From: Bisgaard Taxon 45
GTDB lineage: Bacteria; Pseudomonadota; Gammaproteobacteria; Enterobacterales; Pasteurellaceae
NCBI GenBank assembly: GCA_030783905.1
Contig: JAQAHH010000004.1
Span: 62,001 to 126,000, forward strand
Direction: 5' to 3'
Length of the DNA stretch: 64,000 nt
A program made the translations under genes and the position numbers. Of this stretch, positions 24,280-33,895 are shown piece by piece. The notes below the pieces were generated by a model. That model made no database searches and was not told the origin of the DNA. It saw nothing but the letters and a program-made list of their open reading frames with translations. Each line of letters begins with the position of its first letter. Positions within the stretch are counted from its first letter, which is position 1.

Positions 24280-26124
24280 ATGTTAGATAAGATTTTTGCA
24301 TGGTTTGAAAATCGGGTTAATCCTTATCCACCTGAAGCCCCCAAAACGGCACCGAAAACACTGATCCGTTTTATTTGGACGAACCTGGAGGGGATGCGCG
24401 GTTGGATCTTTTTACTGGCATTTCTCATTGTTGGTATCGGTATTGTTGAAGGGCTACTCTTTCGTTTTATGGGGATGTTGGTGGATTGGTTAACACAATA
24501 CTCTCCACTCACGCTTTGGCAGGAAAAAGGACCACAACTCTTAGCTATGGCAGGCTTGCTACTGTTTAGTATTGTATGGGCATTTGTTGCATCTGCAGTA
24601 CGCCTACAAACCCTACAAGGGGTCTTTCCAATGCGCTTACGTTGGAATTTCCATCGCCTGATGCTCGGTCAAAGTTTATCTTTTTATCAAGATGAGTTTG
24701 CTGGTAGGGTATCCGCTAAAGTGATGCAAACGGCTCTGGCTGTACGTGATACGGTATTAACCCTTGCCGATATGATGGTATATGTATCAGTGTATTTTAT
24801 TACCTCTGGAGTGGTATTAGCTAGCCTAGATGGTTGGTTACTGCTCCCCTTTGTACTTTGGTTAATCACTTTCGGCACAATTTTACGTATTTTGATCCCG
24901 AAACTGGCTAAAACAGCAGAACGTCAAGCAGATGCGCGCTCCCTGATGACGGGACGTATCACCGATGCTTACGCTAACATTACTACGGTTAAACTTTTCT
25001 CTCATGGTACGCGAGAAGCCGCCTACGCCAAACGCTCCATGGAAGAATTTATGCTCACCGTACACGCACAGATGCGCTTAGGCACCAGTTTAGACAGTCT
25101 GACTTATGCCGCCAATATAACCTTAATCTTAGGAAGTGCGATACTCGGTATTGTCTTATGGCAACAAGGCAGTATTGGGGTCGGTGCCATTGCTACTGCT
25201 GTGGCGTTAGCGCTCCGCGTCAATGGGTTATCACATTGGATTATGTGGGAAGCGGCACGGCTATTTGAAAACATTGGGACAGTCAATGATGGGATGCAAA
25301 CCCTCACCAAACCACATACTATTGTGGATAAACCTAATGCCAAACCGATTCAAATTAGTCAAGGTGAGATTCGCTTTCACAACGTGCATTTTGCCTATTC
25401 ACCGGATAAACCGCTGCTCACCGACTTTAATTTAACCATTAAACCAGGTGAAAAAGTCGGTCTCATTGGACGTTCTGGCGCAGGCAAATCCACTATTGTT
25501 AATTTATTACTGCGTTTTTATGAACCACAACAAGGTGAAATTACCATTGATGGACAAAATGTCTGTCACGTTTTGCAAGAAAGTTTACGTAGCCAAATTG
25601 GACTGGTCACACAAGACACCTCGCTCCTTCATCGTTCTGTGCGTGAAAATATTGTGTATGGTCGTCCTCATGCCACAGAAGAAGAAATGTACAATGCGGC
25701 ACAACGTGCTGAAGCCGCTCATTTCATTCCTCAACTCAGTGATGCCAAAGGTCGCACCGGCTATGATGCCCATGTGGGTGAACGTGGGGTAAAACTCTCT
25801 GGTGGACAACGCCAACGTATTGCTATCGCACGCGTAATGTTAAAAGATGCACCCATTTTATTACTGGATGAAGCCACTAGTGCCCTGGATTCTGAGGTTG
25901 AAGCCGCAATTCAAGAAAGTTTAGACAAAATGATGGAAAATAAAACGGTGATTGCTATTGCCCATCGCTTATCCACCATTGCCGCCATGGATCGCTTAGT
26001 GGTGTTAGATAAAGGCCAAATTGTCGAACAAGGCACACATCATGAGCTGCTTGCCCAAAATGGTTTATATGCCAAACTGTGGGCACACCAAAGTGGGGGC
26101 TTCTTAACGGATACAGACGGCTAA
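24280..26124 (+). CDS. MsbA-like ABC exporter half-transporter
   Basis: A 614-residue fused membrane-ATPase protein. About six helices (residues 35-310) precede an ATPase with GRSGAGKST (about 397-405), QDTSLLHRSVRENI, signature KLSGGQRQRIAIARV (about 504-518), ILLLDEATSALD and the H loop IAIAHRLSTI. The family includes lipid and drug exporters; this one belongs to an uncharacterised Pasteurellaceae branch. The ATG at 24280 sits 7 bases after AAAGG and is preferred over the one at 24274. An inverted uptake-sequence hairpin follows. Substrate unknown. Confidence 0.9.
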   Translation: MLDKIFAWFENRVNPYPPEAPKTAPKTLIRFIWTNLEGMRGWIFLLAFLIVGIGIVEGLLFRFMGMLVDWLTQYSPLTLWQEKGPQLLAMAGLLLFSIVWAFVASAVRLQTLQGVFPMRLRWNFHRLMLGQSLSFYQDEFAGRVSAKVMQTALAVRDTVLTLADMMVYVSVYFITSGVVLASLDGWLLLPFVLWLITFGTILRILIPKLAKTAERQADARSLMTGRITDAYANITTVKLFSHGTREAAYAKRSMEEFMLTVHAQMRLGTSLDSLTYAANITLILGSAILGIVLWQQGSIGVGAIATAVALALRVNGLSHWIMWEAARLFENIGTVNDGMQTLTKPHTIVDKPNAKPIQISQGEIRFHNVHFAYSPDKPLLTDFNLTIKPGEKVGLIGRSGAGKSTIVNLLLRFYEPQQGEITIDGQNVCHVLQESLRSQIGLVTQDTSLLHRSVRENIVYGRPHATEEEMYNAAQRAEAAHFIPQLSDAKGRTGYDAHVGERGVKLSGGQRQRIAIARVMLKDAPILLLDEATSALDSEVEAAIQESLDKMMENKTVIAIAHRLSTIAAMDRLVVLDKGQIVEQGTHHELLAQNGLYAKLWAHQSGGFLTDTDG

Positions 26125-26149
26125 ATTTTCTGTCTCGCCCTAAATCATT

Positions 26150-26186
26150 AAGTGCGGTCAAAATTTGAAGAAAATTGACCGCACTT
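26150..26186. terminator. Inverted uptake-sequence hairpin after the ABC exporter
   Basis: AAGTGCGGTCAA (26150-26161) and TTGACCGCACTT (26175-26186) form a 12-bp perfect stem from two opposed uptake sequences, the common Pasteurellaceae terminator design. The T run is short, so termination may be partial. Confidence 0.65.
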
Positions 26187-26270
26187 TAAAAACGCATATC
26201 GCTATATTTATTTTTATATAATGATACTCTATAATCTGCGTTACATTTATCCACATGACTGATAAACCTA

Positions 26271-26747
26271 ATGCAAAAATTGAGTGTTATTTATAAATTT
26301 AGTTTGATCACCCTGATGCTGTTAAGCTTTCTGGCCATGATTTTTTCTGGTCTGTTTCTCTACCTAGGCATCAATTTTGCCCTCGCACTTGAGTTTCATC
26401 TGCTTTTTGCCCTCCTTCTTATATGTAGTATCGCACTGCATGTGATTAATCGACGGCGTAAATTAAAGAAAATCAATACCCAATTTTTTGATTGGCTTTA
26501 TCACAGCAAATACCCTAGTTATTGCACGTTAGAACGCTTAATTCAAACTGTTGAACATCTGACAGTACAACAGCTTATTGAGGCCCTCCAATTATCTGAA
26601 GCGAATTTTTTAGACGCATTACGCCAAGCACGGATTCAAGTACTCAGTACCCGTCAAACCTTACGCCAAGCGTGCCATAACAATGACGAAAAAATCTTTT
26701 TATCTATTGATATTGCTATGCGGCTTAAATTTCCCCCTAACACTTAA
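26271..26747 (+). CDS. Membrane protein of unknown function upstream of a TonB-dependent receptor
   Basis: A 158-residue protein. Two hydrophobic helices (about residues 9-33 and 37-58) come first, with a His at the end of helix 2 (ALHVINRRRK) and another near its start (FHLLFALLLI), which recalls small haem-binding DUF4405-type proteins but is not proof. The rest is cytoplasmic by the positive-inside rule and helical (TVQQLIEALQLSEANFLDALRQARI). The stop is 10 bp before the receptor gene, whose AAAGG ribosome site overlaps this gene's end, so the two are one operon. Possible roles: haem or iron handling, or signalling for the receptor. Function not established. Confidence 0.6.
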   Translation: MQKLSVIYKFSLITLMLLSFLAMIFSGLFLYLGINFALALEFHLLFALLLICSIALHVINRRRKLKKINTQFFDWLYHSKYPSYCTLERLIQTVEHLTVQQLIEALQLSEANFLDALRQARIQVLSTRQTLRQACHNNDEKIFLSIDIAMRLKFPPNT

Positions 26748-26757
26748 AGGATCTTCT

Positions 26758-28764
26758 ATGCAAAAAACGTTTCTTTATAGTGCAATCGCACTCACTTGTG
26801 CATCGAGTAATGCACAAGTTTTTCAACTTGGTCAAATCGAAGTCATTGCAGAAAACAGTAGCGATCTCAGCACGACACGCCTTGAATACCAAGATCTCGA
26901 CAAAAACACTATTACGAATGTTGCTAAAGTGGCGAAAATCACCCCAGGAGTAAGCTTTGAACGTATTGGTGCACGCAGTGAACAAAACATAAATGTACGT
27001 GGTTTTGATGCTCGTCGCGTACCTGTATACATTGATGGTATCCCTGTCTATGTACCCTATGATGGCAATATGGACTTAGGTCGCTTCACCACCTTTGATT
27101 TATCACGTATTGATATTTCTAAAGGTTCAAGCTCTGTGCTATATGGGGCAAATACGATGGGTGGGGCGATCAATTTAATCAGCCGTAAACCGACCAAATC
27201 ACTCGAAGGGACACTCGGTTATGGCTTTCAAAAAGGACGTGATGCGAAAACCACTACCAACCAAACTTATTTCAGCCTAGGTAGCAAGCAAGAACAGTTT
27301 TATGCTCAGATCAACGGTAGCTTTGTTGAACGACAAGGGTTACAGCTTTCTCATCGCTATAAACAACAAGGTAAAAGCTTGGAAGACGGTGGACGAGCTG
27401 AACAATCGGTTCATCGTGATAAAAAATTAAGTGTAAAACTGGCTTATACACCAAATAATACTGACGAATATGCTTTCGTGCTCAGTACACAAAAGGCGAA
27501 AAAAGAACAACCTTTCTATGCGGGAAAACATGAAAGCGCGAGTCGCTTTTGGCGTTGGAATGCATGGGATAAAGACAGTCTCTATTTCTTATCACATACT
27601 CAATTTGCGCCACACAATGCCTACATTAATGGCAAAGTATTTTATGACACCTTTAAAAATGACTTAGAAATATTTAAAGATGCGACCTTTACGACGTCTG
27701 ACATCAGTTACTACCGCGATTATACCTATGGTGCGGGTATTGAATTAGGCGCAGACTTAACCGCACAACACCGCTTAAAACTCGCCCTGAATTATAAAGC
27801 CGATATACACCGAGAGCATGACAACCATGATCCTGTGACCAAAAACAAAGATCACACTTACAGTGTAGGATTAGAACATACTTATCAATTAGCAAGCAAT
27901 ACGCAATGGATATCAGGGATAAGTTATGACTACCGCCAAGCCAAACGTGCAGAGAAATTTGATGCTCAATCAGGCGGAAAAAATCCACCTAAGTCGATTA
28001 ATCCATTCCGATTGGGGACTCAGCATGCCCTAAATTATCAAATCAAACTAAGCCATCGCTTTGATAAAAATGATGAATTTGCTGCGAGCTTTGCCAAAAA
28101 GACGCACTTACCAACCATGAAAGAGCGCTATTCTCGTCGATTTGGTACTGTAGAACCTAATCCATTCCTTGGACCTGAAACAGCCTATCACTATGAATTA
28201 AGTTATTTGCGTACCTTCAATGATTGGCTGCGTTTAGAAGGTGCACTATTCTATAGCGATATTCATGATGCCATTGAAGAAGTCACTATCCCAAATCATC
28301 CAGATCATCGAAAACAAAATCAGAATTATGGTAAAGAAATTCGCAAAGGAATTGAATTTGCCGCCACAGCCTTTGTCACGGATAACTTGACGTTAGGGGC
28401 TAACTATACCTATTTACGTGCGAAAAACCGGACTTATAACGAGATGATTATTCACCATGTTCCGAGACATAAGATCTTTATGTATGCTGATTGGAAAGTT
28501 TTACCAAACCTCGCGCTCTATGTCAGTCAAGAAGCTGAAACAGGACGTTATAGCTTTGACCGTATCTCGAATAGAAAAATCAAAGCTAACACGACCAAAG
28601 TGGCTGGCTTTGGGGTAACCCATACTAAATTGACATATCATGCCACATCCAACTTTGTTCTTGATGTGGGAATCAATAATATCTTTGATAAAAACTATTA
28701 CTACACTTATGGTATGCCAGAAGAAGGTCGCGTGTACTTTGCTAATATCAAATATATGTTCTAA
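26758..28764 (+). CDS. TonB-dependent outer-membrane receptor
   Basis: A 668-residue receptor. Signal peptide MQKTFLYSAIALTCASSNA (cleaved before QVFQL), a TonB-box-like GQIEVIAE, a plug domain (about 40-160) with NVRGFDARRVPVYIDGIPVYVP and SSVLYGANTMGGAINLISRKP, then a beta barrel ending YFANIKYMF with the terminal Phe of outer-membrane proteins. The start is the ATG at 26758, 7 bases after AAAGG. It imports a ferric chelate or similar large ligand; no His-rich haem signature (FRAP/NPNL) is seen, so a siderophore or vitamin is likelier. The other energising genes (tonB, exbBD) are not in the window. Confidence 0.93.
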   Translation: MQKTFLYSAIALTCASSNAQVFQLGQIEVIAENSSDLSTTRLEYQDLDKNTITNVAKVAKITPGVSFERIGARSEQNINVRGFDARRVPVYIDGIPVYVPYDGNMDLGRFTTFDLSRIDISKGSSSVLYGANTMGGAINLISRKPTKSLEGTLGYGFQKGRDAKTTTNQTYFSLGSKQEQFYAQINGSFVERQGLQLSHRYKQQGKSLEDGGRAEQSVHRDKKLSVKLAYTPNNTDEYAFVLSTQKAKKEQPFYAGKHESASRFWRWNAWDKDSLYFLSHTQFAPHNAYINGKVFYDTFKNDLEIFKDATFTTSDISYYRDYTYGAGIELGADLTAQHRLKLALNYKADIHREHDNHDPVTKNKDHTYSVGLEHTYQLASNTQWISGISYDYRQAKRAEKFDAQSGGKNPPKSINPFRLGTQHALNYQIKLSHRFDKNDEFAASFAKKTHLPTMKERYSRRFGTVEPNPFLGPETAYHYELSYLRTFNDWLRLEGALFYSDIHDAIEEVTIPNHPDHRKQNQNYGKEIRKGIEFAATAFVTDNLTLGANYTYLRAKNRTYNEMIIHHVPRHKIFMYADWKVLPNLALYVSQEAETGRYSFDRISNRKIKANTTKVAGFGVTHTKLTYHATSNFVLDVGINNIFDKNYYYTYGMPEEGRVYFANIKYMF

Positions 28765-28872
28765 CTTGTTCTAGAGACATCGCCAAATTTAAATCTGCCA
28801 TAACGCTACAAGGTTGGCTATGGCAAGGGCGATTTTCTTAACAAGCCCACGGTTTTGGGCACCTAAAACTGA

Positions 28873-29103
28873 GAAATCGAATATGCGCTTTCATTAAAAA
28901 ATCCACACTATCACGCTAAAGCTGATGGCATGGGGGATGTGAAAATGCAAGGTGATTTTAAACGGTTACGTGGCGATATTAGCAGTACACTGCGCTACAA
29001 CATTAACACCAAAAGCAGTATTGACCTCACACCTTATGTCAGTCGCGGATTGTTAGCAAATACATATTGGGGTGGCAGTATTGGACTCAATATCACATTC
29101 TAG
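28873..29103 (+). pseudogene. Remnant of an outer-membrane beta-barrel protein
   Basis: A frame open from 28873 (after TGA at 28870) to TAG at 29101 encodes about 76 residues with alternating strands and a C-terminal ...GSIGLNITF: the hydrophobic end plus terminal Phe of an outer-membrane barrel. It has no start codon with a ribosome site at its 5' end. A second fragment in another frame just upstream (roughly 28774-28842, ITLQGWLWQGRFS) has a similar look, so an ancestral gene has been broken by frameshift. It may derive from an autotransporter-type barrel; the parent family is not fixed. Confidence 0.5.
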
Positions 29104-29112
29104 AATCAACAT

Positions 29113-29143
29113 AAAAATAGCTGTGTAAAACACAGCTATTTTT
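29113..29143. terminator. Bidirectional terminator
   Basis: AAAAATAGCTGTG (29113-29125), loop TAAAA, CACAGCTATTTTT (29131-29143): a perfect 13-bp stem with A and T runs. It serves the M20 amidohydrolase operon on the minus strand and the relic on the plus strand. Confidence 0.88.
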
Positions 29144-29185
29144 ATACAGCCCGAGCGTTAAAACAGATAATACGCCCAATCAATA

Positions 29186-30454
29186 TTAAACCAGTAAATG
29201 CTGAAGTAATGCAGTATAGATATTTACACCCGTTAATAACTGTGTTTCATCGAAATCAAATTCGGCTTGATGATGTCCAGCAGTACGATCAGCACCAAGA
29301 ATAAAATAAATGGCTTTGCCCCCCTGCTCTTGTACACGGCGTCCTAAAATCGTCGCATCTTCACTGGCATTAAAGGCATAATCTGCATTAACCTGTTTAA
29401 TATCCGCTTGCTGTAATGCAATTTTTTCGACCAGTTGAACAAGTTCTTCATCATTCACCATATCGACAGCTTCACCCATGATTTCCGTTTCATAGTTAAC
29501 CTCAAAACCAATCGCTATCCCTTTCGCTATTTGCATGACTTGCGCCACCATGTATTCATTAATCGCTTTATTTTCGCCCCGCACTTCTAACTGGAGCTGC
29601 GCTGTTGCAGGAATAACATTACGCCCTTCACCCGCATTAAGCACACCGACATTGATCCGTGTCATTCCATCACCATGACGTGCAATAGCATGAAGTTGAG
29701 TGACTGTATGTGCGGCTGCAAGTAGCGCATTACGCCCTAAATGTGGCGCAGCACCTGCATGAGCAGGTTTACCTTGATAGCGAATGTCAATTTTGGTCGT
29801 CGATAAGAAATTTTTAGGATTCGAGATGACCGTTCCTGTATCTGCACAAAAACTAATATGTGAGCTAGCAAAATAATCCGCATCATCAATGATGCCACTC
29901 GCGGCAATCGCGGCAGCCCCTCTCACCCCTTCTTCCGCCGGCTGAAAAACAAGCTTAATTTTACCGCGGAGTTTATCTTTGTTTTCGGCTAGCCATTTAG
30001 CTGTGCCTAATCCAATGGTAATATGTGCGTCATGTCCACAAGCATGCATAAAACCATCATTCAACGAAGCAAAATCACACTGATTGGGAATATGCTCAGG
30101 ATGCGTGGTTTCGCTCACATTGACACAGTCAATATCAAAACGTAATGCGACTGTTTTACCCGGTTTGCCTGTATCGAATACTGCTACACACCCCGTATAC
30201 CCCTTCATTTGCTCAAGCCATTTTGCTTTTGCACCATAGGCTATTGCCTTAGCTAATCCTGTTTCGACAACCGCTTGTTGGCGACCCCGTACAAATTCAG
30301 GATTAATAATTTTATCACCCATTAAAATGTCAAATCCCATTTCCTCAAGATAATCTGCAATACGGCTAGTTGTCCAAAACTCCGCCCAACCAATCTCAGG
30401 AAAACGATGAAATTCACGACGCCATTGGATAAGTTGTTCAAGTGCTATACTCAT
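29186..30454 (-). CDS. M20 amidohydrolase, AbgA-like
   Basis: A 422-residue zinc hydrolase of the M20/amidohydrolase group. The dinuclear metal site is visible in the order ALRFDIDCVN, FMHACGHDAHI, FQPAEEGVRG (Glu base) and the late GADRTAGHHQAEFDFDE; a dimerisation domain lies between (KPAHAGAAPHLGRNAL). It is most like the p-aminobenzoyl-glutamate hydrolase subunit AbgA, but no AbgB partner is present, so another N-acyl amino acid or peptide may be the substrate. It is 20 bp downstream of the DcuC-family carrier gene, which suggests uptake then hydrolysis. Confidence 0.82.
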   Translation of the reverse strand: MSIALEQLIQWRREFHRFPEIGWAEFWTTSRIADYLEEMGFDILMGDKIINPEFVRGRQQAVVETGLAKAIAYGAKAKWLEQMKGYTGCVAVFDTGKPGKTVALRFDIDCVNVSETTHPEHIPNQCDFASLNDGFMHACGHDAHITIGLGTAKWLAENKDKLRGKIKLVFQPAEEGVRGAAAIAASGIIDDADYFASSHISFCADTGTVISNPKNFLSTTKIDIRYQGKPAHAGAAPHLGRNALLAAAHTVTQLHAIARHGDGMTRINVGVLNAGEGRNVIPATAQLQLEVRGENKAINEYMVAQVMQIAKGIAIGFEVNYETEIMGEAVDMVNDEELVQLVEKIALQQADIKQVNADYAFNASEDATILGRRVQEQGGKAIYFILGADRTAGHHQAEFDFDETQLLTGVNIYTALLQHLLV

Positions 30455-30474
30455 TAAATCGCTCCTCTTTATGA

Positions 30475-31773
30475 TTACAACATAAACAATGCTAAAAATA
30501 AGATCGCGAGAATCATGCCTGGTGCAGTGCGTTTGACCATTTCAACTGGACTCACCATAGCTAACCCCGCACAGACAATCGTCACGCCAGCAATCGGCGA
30601 CGCGGTACGTCCAATTGCCCCAGCAATCGCAGCTGCCATCCCCAAATTAACATGGGTATAACCTAATTCCACTGCATGAGGCGTCACCGCGGTATTGAAA
30701 GCAATAGCAGCCGCATCACCCGATCCCGTCACAATGCCCATTAAGAATGGTCCAATTGTCGCTCCCCAGCGGACAAATTCATTAGAATGTTTAAGGAACT
30801 CAATCGCGCTATCAATGGCACCAGTTGATTTTAAACCTGCAACAAATACACTGGCTGCAATGATGATACCTAACACATTGGCATAAGAATTACCCATGCC
30901 ATTAAAGAACTCATTGGTAATTTTCACTGGTGAGATGCGTGTTACTGCAACAGCATATAATGAACCAATCAACATCGCTTGTGGTACGCCCATCTTCGTC
31001 CATTCTAAACCCGGCATTTTTTGTAAAGAGGTTCCCCCAATGACTAAAATCACCAAAGGCACCAATGGCGCTAATGCATAAAAGAGATTCACTTTCATGT
31101 TTTCTGCATTTTGCTCGCTTTCTTTATTTTCCACTAAATAAGCTTGACGATGTTCCTCACCATAATCTTTAAACGCAATCGCTAAGATCGTTAACATCAC
31201 CGCACCAATTGCGCCTGCAATCATCGTATAAGGTGCATGAGATAAGTTAACTTGTGTCACGGTTAAACCTGACATTTCACTTAACATGGCAGAATGAGAC
31301 GATCCCGGACTCATCATGGATCCGAATGTCCCGGCTAAAATCGCTGCGCCTGCTGTGGCGGGGCGTACACCTGAACTTTTTAATACGGGAATTAAGGTGG
31401 CGCCTACCGCTGCGGCACATCCCGCTGCAGAAGGAATCGCAATGTTAATAAAGAAGGTAATGATTGTTGCGATAGGAATTAAAAAAAACTTCAAGCCACT
31501 TAATGGCTTGGTTAATAAGTGGACTAAATGCGTGTCGCACTGGGTATATTTCATCACATAAGCAAACCCCATACTCGAACAAATCGCCATAATCAGTCCT
31601 GCCGATGTCATGCTTTTCGCAAACGCATCCAGTGCCCCCATTGGGTTAAGTGTGGCAATCGACATTAACAACCCCACACCAATTAATACTGTACGCGTTT
31701 CATATTTCTTTATTAATAAATAGACTGCTACAATAATGCCAATAAGCGCAATAATTGCTTTCAGTGCCACCAT
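30475..31773 (-). CDS. DcuC-family anaerobic C4-dicarboxylate-type transporter
   Basis: A 432-residue inner-membrane carrier with about 12 helices. The family has ICSSMGFAYVMKYTQCDTHLV, NIAIPSAAGCAAAVGATLIPV, GTFGSMMSPGSSH and a late GSGDAAAIAFNTAVTPHA, all seen here and typical of DcuC/YfcC proteins. The start is the ATG at 31773 with GAGGAG 6 bases before; the frame runs upstream without support. DcuC itself exchanges fumarate for succinate in anaerobic growth. Pairing with an amidohydrolase suggests the substrate may be an acyl-amino acid instead. An FNR-like box lies upstream at 31914. Confidence 0.82.
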   Translation of the reverse strand: MVALKAIIALIGIIVAVYLLIKKYETRTVLIGVGLLMSIATLNPMGALDAFAKSMTSAGLIMAICSSMGFAYVMKYTQCDTHLVHLLTKPLSGLKFFLIPIATIITFFINIAIPSAAGCAAAVGATLIPVLKSSGVRPATAGAAILAGTFGSMMSPGSSHSAMLSEMSGLTVTQVNLSHAPYTMIAGAIGAVMLTILAIAFKDYGEEHRQAYLVENKESEQNAENMKVNLFYALAPLVPLVILVIGGTSLQKMPGLEWTKMGVPQAMLIGSLYAVAVTRISPVKITNEFFNGMGNSYANVLGIIIAASVFVAGLKSTGAIDSAIEFLKHSNEFVRWGATIGPFLMGIVTGSGDAAAIAFNTAVTPHAVELGYTHVNLGMAAAIAGAIGRTASPIAGVTIVCAGLAMVSPVEMVKRTAPGMILAILFLALFML

Positions 31774-31913
31774 AATCTGCTCCTCAACGTTTGATAATTC
31801 AACCACTCCCCAAAACAAGATATTTTTAATAAACATAATGCGTTATTATCAAAAAATCTAGCTCTCAGTATGCGTGGTTAAAAGTGATTTAGGAATGTAA
31901 AAATCATATTTTA

Positions 31914-31927
31914 TTGATAGGGATCAC
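31914..31927 (-). promoter_or_regulatory. FNR-like box
   Basis: TTGAT-AGGG-ATCAC matches the FNR consensus TTGAT-N4-ATCAA at 9 of 10 positions. A -10-like TAAATC (31891-31886) would place the site close to -41, as in class II FNR-activated promoters. DcuC genes are FNR-activated in E. coli, so anaerobic induction of the carrier/amidohydrolase operon is likely. Confidence 0.55.
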
Positions 31928-32100
31928 GAAATAAAATGAGAAAAGGATCTTAAGCAAAGGAAAGTGAACACAAAGAACGTGGAATGAAGGGATAAGCAAG
32001 GTTTAGTGCAAATCGCCACAGCCTAGAACAAGACATTAAGGCAATAGCGCTAGACAATAAAATTTTATGAAAATAAACCGCACTTTTATGTGTAGGTGGT

Positions 32101-32130
32101 AAGAAAAAGGCTTGGATAACCAAGCCTTTC
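32101..32130 (-). terminator. Terminator of the rpsP operon
   Basis: On the minus strand AAAGGCTTGG, loop TTAT, CCAAGCCTTT, then TTCTT: a 10-bp perfect stem 10 bp after the rplS stop. Confidence 0.88.
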
Positions 32131-32139
32131 TTTTGGGAA

Positions 32140-32490
32140 TTAATCGCCCAAACGCTCTTTAATACGAGCAGATTTACCTGAACGCTCACGTAAGTAGTAA
32201 AGTTTCGCTTGACGTACAGCACCTTTACGTTTCACGGTAATGCTATCAACGATTGGTGAGTGAGTTTGGAATACACGCTCAACACCAACACCGTTAGACA
32301 CTTTACGTAGTGTGAATGCTGAATGCAAGCCACGGTTACGAATTGCAATAACCACGCCTTCGAATGCTTGCAAACGACGTTTGCTTCCTTCTACTACCCA
32401 TACTTTCACTTCTAAGGTGTCACCAGGGCGGAAGCTTGGTAAATTTTGTTTTAACTGTTCTTGTTCAAGTTGTTTAATGATGTTACTCAT
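32140..32490 (-). CDS. rplS: 50S ribosomal protein L19
   Basis: A 116-residue ribosomal protein with [46 protein letters not shown] and KLYYLRER, the standard L19 sequence. L19 lies at the 30S/50S interface. It is last in the rpsP-rimM-trmD-rplS operon, 36 bp after trmD, with a terminator just downstream. Confidence 0.98.
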   Translation of the reverse strand: MSNIIKQLEQEQLKQNLPSFRPGDTLEVKVWVVEGSKRRLQAFEGVVIAIRNRGLHSAFTLRKVSNGVGVERVFQTHSPIVDSITVKRKGAVRQAKLYYLRERSGKSARIKERLGD

Positions 32491-32526
32491 AATAATTAAC
32501 CTTTCTAATCCTAGATTGAACTGATA

Positions 32527-33264
32527 TTAACTGTGTTCTGCTTTAATTTGCGTCAACAGTTTACGTTGTTCGTCAGTCAGAGCTAGGCTTTCTAATAGCT
32601 CAGGGCGTCTTAACCATGTACGCGCAAGGGATTGTTTTAATCGCCATTTACGAATTTCTTCATGATTACCTGACATCAGCACAGGTGGCACAGTCAAGCC
32701 ATCTAAATTTTCAGGACGGGTATAATGTGGGCAATCAAGTAATCCATCTGCGAAAGAATCTTCCTCTGCAGAAGCTTGCTTGCCAAGTACGCCTGGGATA
32801 AATCGTGCCACGGCATCAATTAATGTCATAGCGGGCAATTCACCTCCAGTCAGTACATAATCACCAACTGACCATTCTTCATCGACTTCCGTTTCGATCA
32901 GTCGCTCGTCAATGCCTTCATAACGCCCACATAACAAAATCAATTTTTGATTCTGTGCTAAGGCTTTTACACCAGCTTGATCGAGTTTTCGTCCTTGTGG
33001 CGAAAGATAAATCACCTTCGCCTCCTCTCCTACTTCGGCTTTAGCCGCTAAAATGGCATCCCGTAAAGGTTGCACCATCATCAGCATACCCGGACCACCA
33101 CCATAAGGTCTATCGTCCACCGTTTTGTGCTTATCGTGCGTAAAATCACGCGGATTCCAGCACCGCACTTGTAAGAGATCCTGTTTTACGGCTCTTCCTG
33201 TGACCCCAAATTCCGTAATTGCTTTGAACATTTCGGGGAACAAACTAATAATCCCAACTAACAT
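32527..33264 (-). CDS. trmD: tRNA (guanine-N1)-methyltransferase
   Basis: A 245-residue SPOUT-class enzyme making m1G37 in tRNAs, which prevents +1 frameshifting. Present are [38 protein letters not shown] and the trefoil-knot loop [15 protein letters not shown], with the C-terminal helical domain ([10 protein letters not shown]). It is third in the rpsP operon. An uptake sequence is inside (33162-33170). Confidence 0.98.
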   Translation of the reverse strand: MLVGIISLFPEMFKAITEFGVTGRAVKQDLLQVRCWNPRDFTHDKHKTVDDRPYGGGPGMLMMVQPLRDAILAAKAEVGEEAKVIYLSPQGRKLDQAGVKALAQNQKLILLCGRYEGIDERLIETEVDEEWSVGDYVLTGGELPAMTLIDAVARFIPGVLGKQASAEEDSFADGLLDCPHYTRPENLDGLTVPPVLMSGNHEEIRKWRLKQSLARTWLRRPELLESLALTDEQRKLLTQIKAEHS

Positions 33265-33319
33265 AAGTGACCCTTATATCGCAAAATGCTACAACCAAAG
33301 CGAAACGACATACCTGAGG

Positions 33320-33847
33320 TTAGAAACCAGCGTCCCAATCCACGACAATTGTCTTCGTGTTGAGATCCACTCTTTTAACTACTTGTTCATACAAAAACGG
33401 AATTAACCGTTCTTGTTTTCCAAAAGCATCTTTGCTTTTTGCACGCACAACCAACACGTCATTAGATCCTGTTTCCATCATTTCGGTCACAGTGCCCATC
33501 GCATAGTTTTCAAGGTTCACAACATTACAGCCGATTAAATCATGCCAGTAATAATCCCCTTCTTCTAACTCAGGGAAAACCGCCAAATCAACGCCAATTT
33601 CAATATTAGCTAAGGTTTGTGCAGTTTCTCGGTCGTCCACATGTTTCAATTTAACGATTAAATCGTTATTGTGGTAACGCCAACTCTCTAACTCTGTAGG
33701 CTGCCATTGCCCTTTAATTTTTAAAAACCAAGGTTGGTAATCAAAAATACTTTCAGCATATTCTGTCGATGAATAAATACGTAACCAACCGCGAATACCA
33801 TAAGTTGAACCTAATTTGCCAACTACTTCAATTCTTTGTTGTTCCAT
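33320..33847 (-). CDS. rimM: Ribosome maturation factor RimM
   Basis: A 175-residue 16S rRNA processing factor that binds S19 in late 30S assembly. It has [20 protein letters not shown] (RimM N-terminal beta barrel), WLKIKGQW-like region and the C-terminal PRC-barrel ([27 protein letters not shown]). The ATG at 33847 follows AGGTGG; the GTG three codons earlier overlaps that site. Second in the rpsP operon. Confidence 0.96.
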
Positions 33848-33895
33848 ATTTACCACCTATCTCATTTGACTACTGCTAATAAAAATTAGCGCAAA

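Larger units (their letters stand above)
28765..29185. other. Intergenic stretch after the TonB-dependent receptor
   Basis: 421 bp without an intact gene. It holds the outer-membrane protein remnant (28873-29103) and a bidirectional terminator (29113-29143). No promoter or RNA gene is seen. Confidence 0.8.
31774..32139. other. Intergenic stretch upstream of the DcuC-family operon
   Basis: 366 bp between the carrier gene start and the end of rplS. It holds an FNR-like box (31914-31927), a possible -10 (TAAATC, 31891-31886 on the minus strand), an uptake sequence (32077-32085) and the rplS terminator (32106-32130). No gene is supported. Confidence 0.75.

Noticed and set aside
31950-32222. 90-codon minus-strand frame between the DcuC operon and rplS
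   Set aside because: It runs into rplS in another frame and crosses the rplS terminator; composition is not protein-like.
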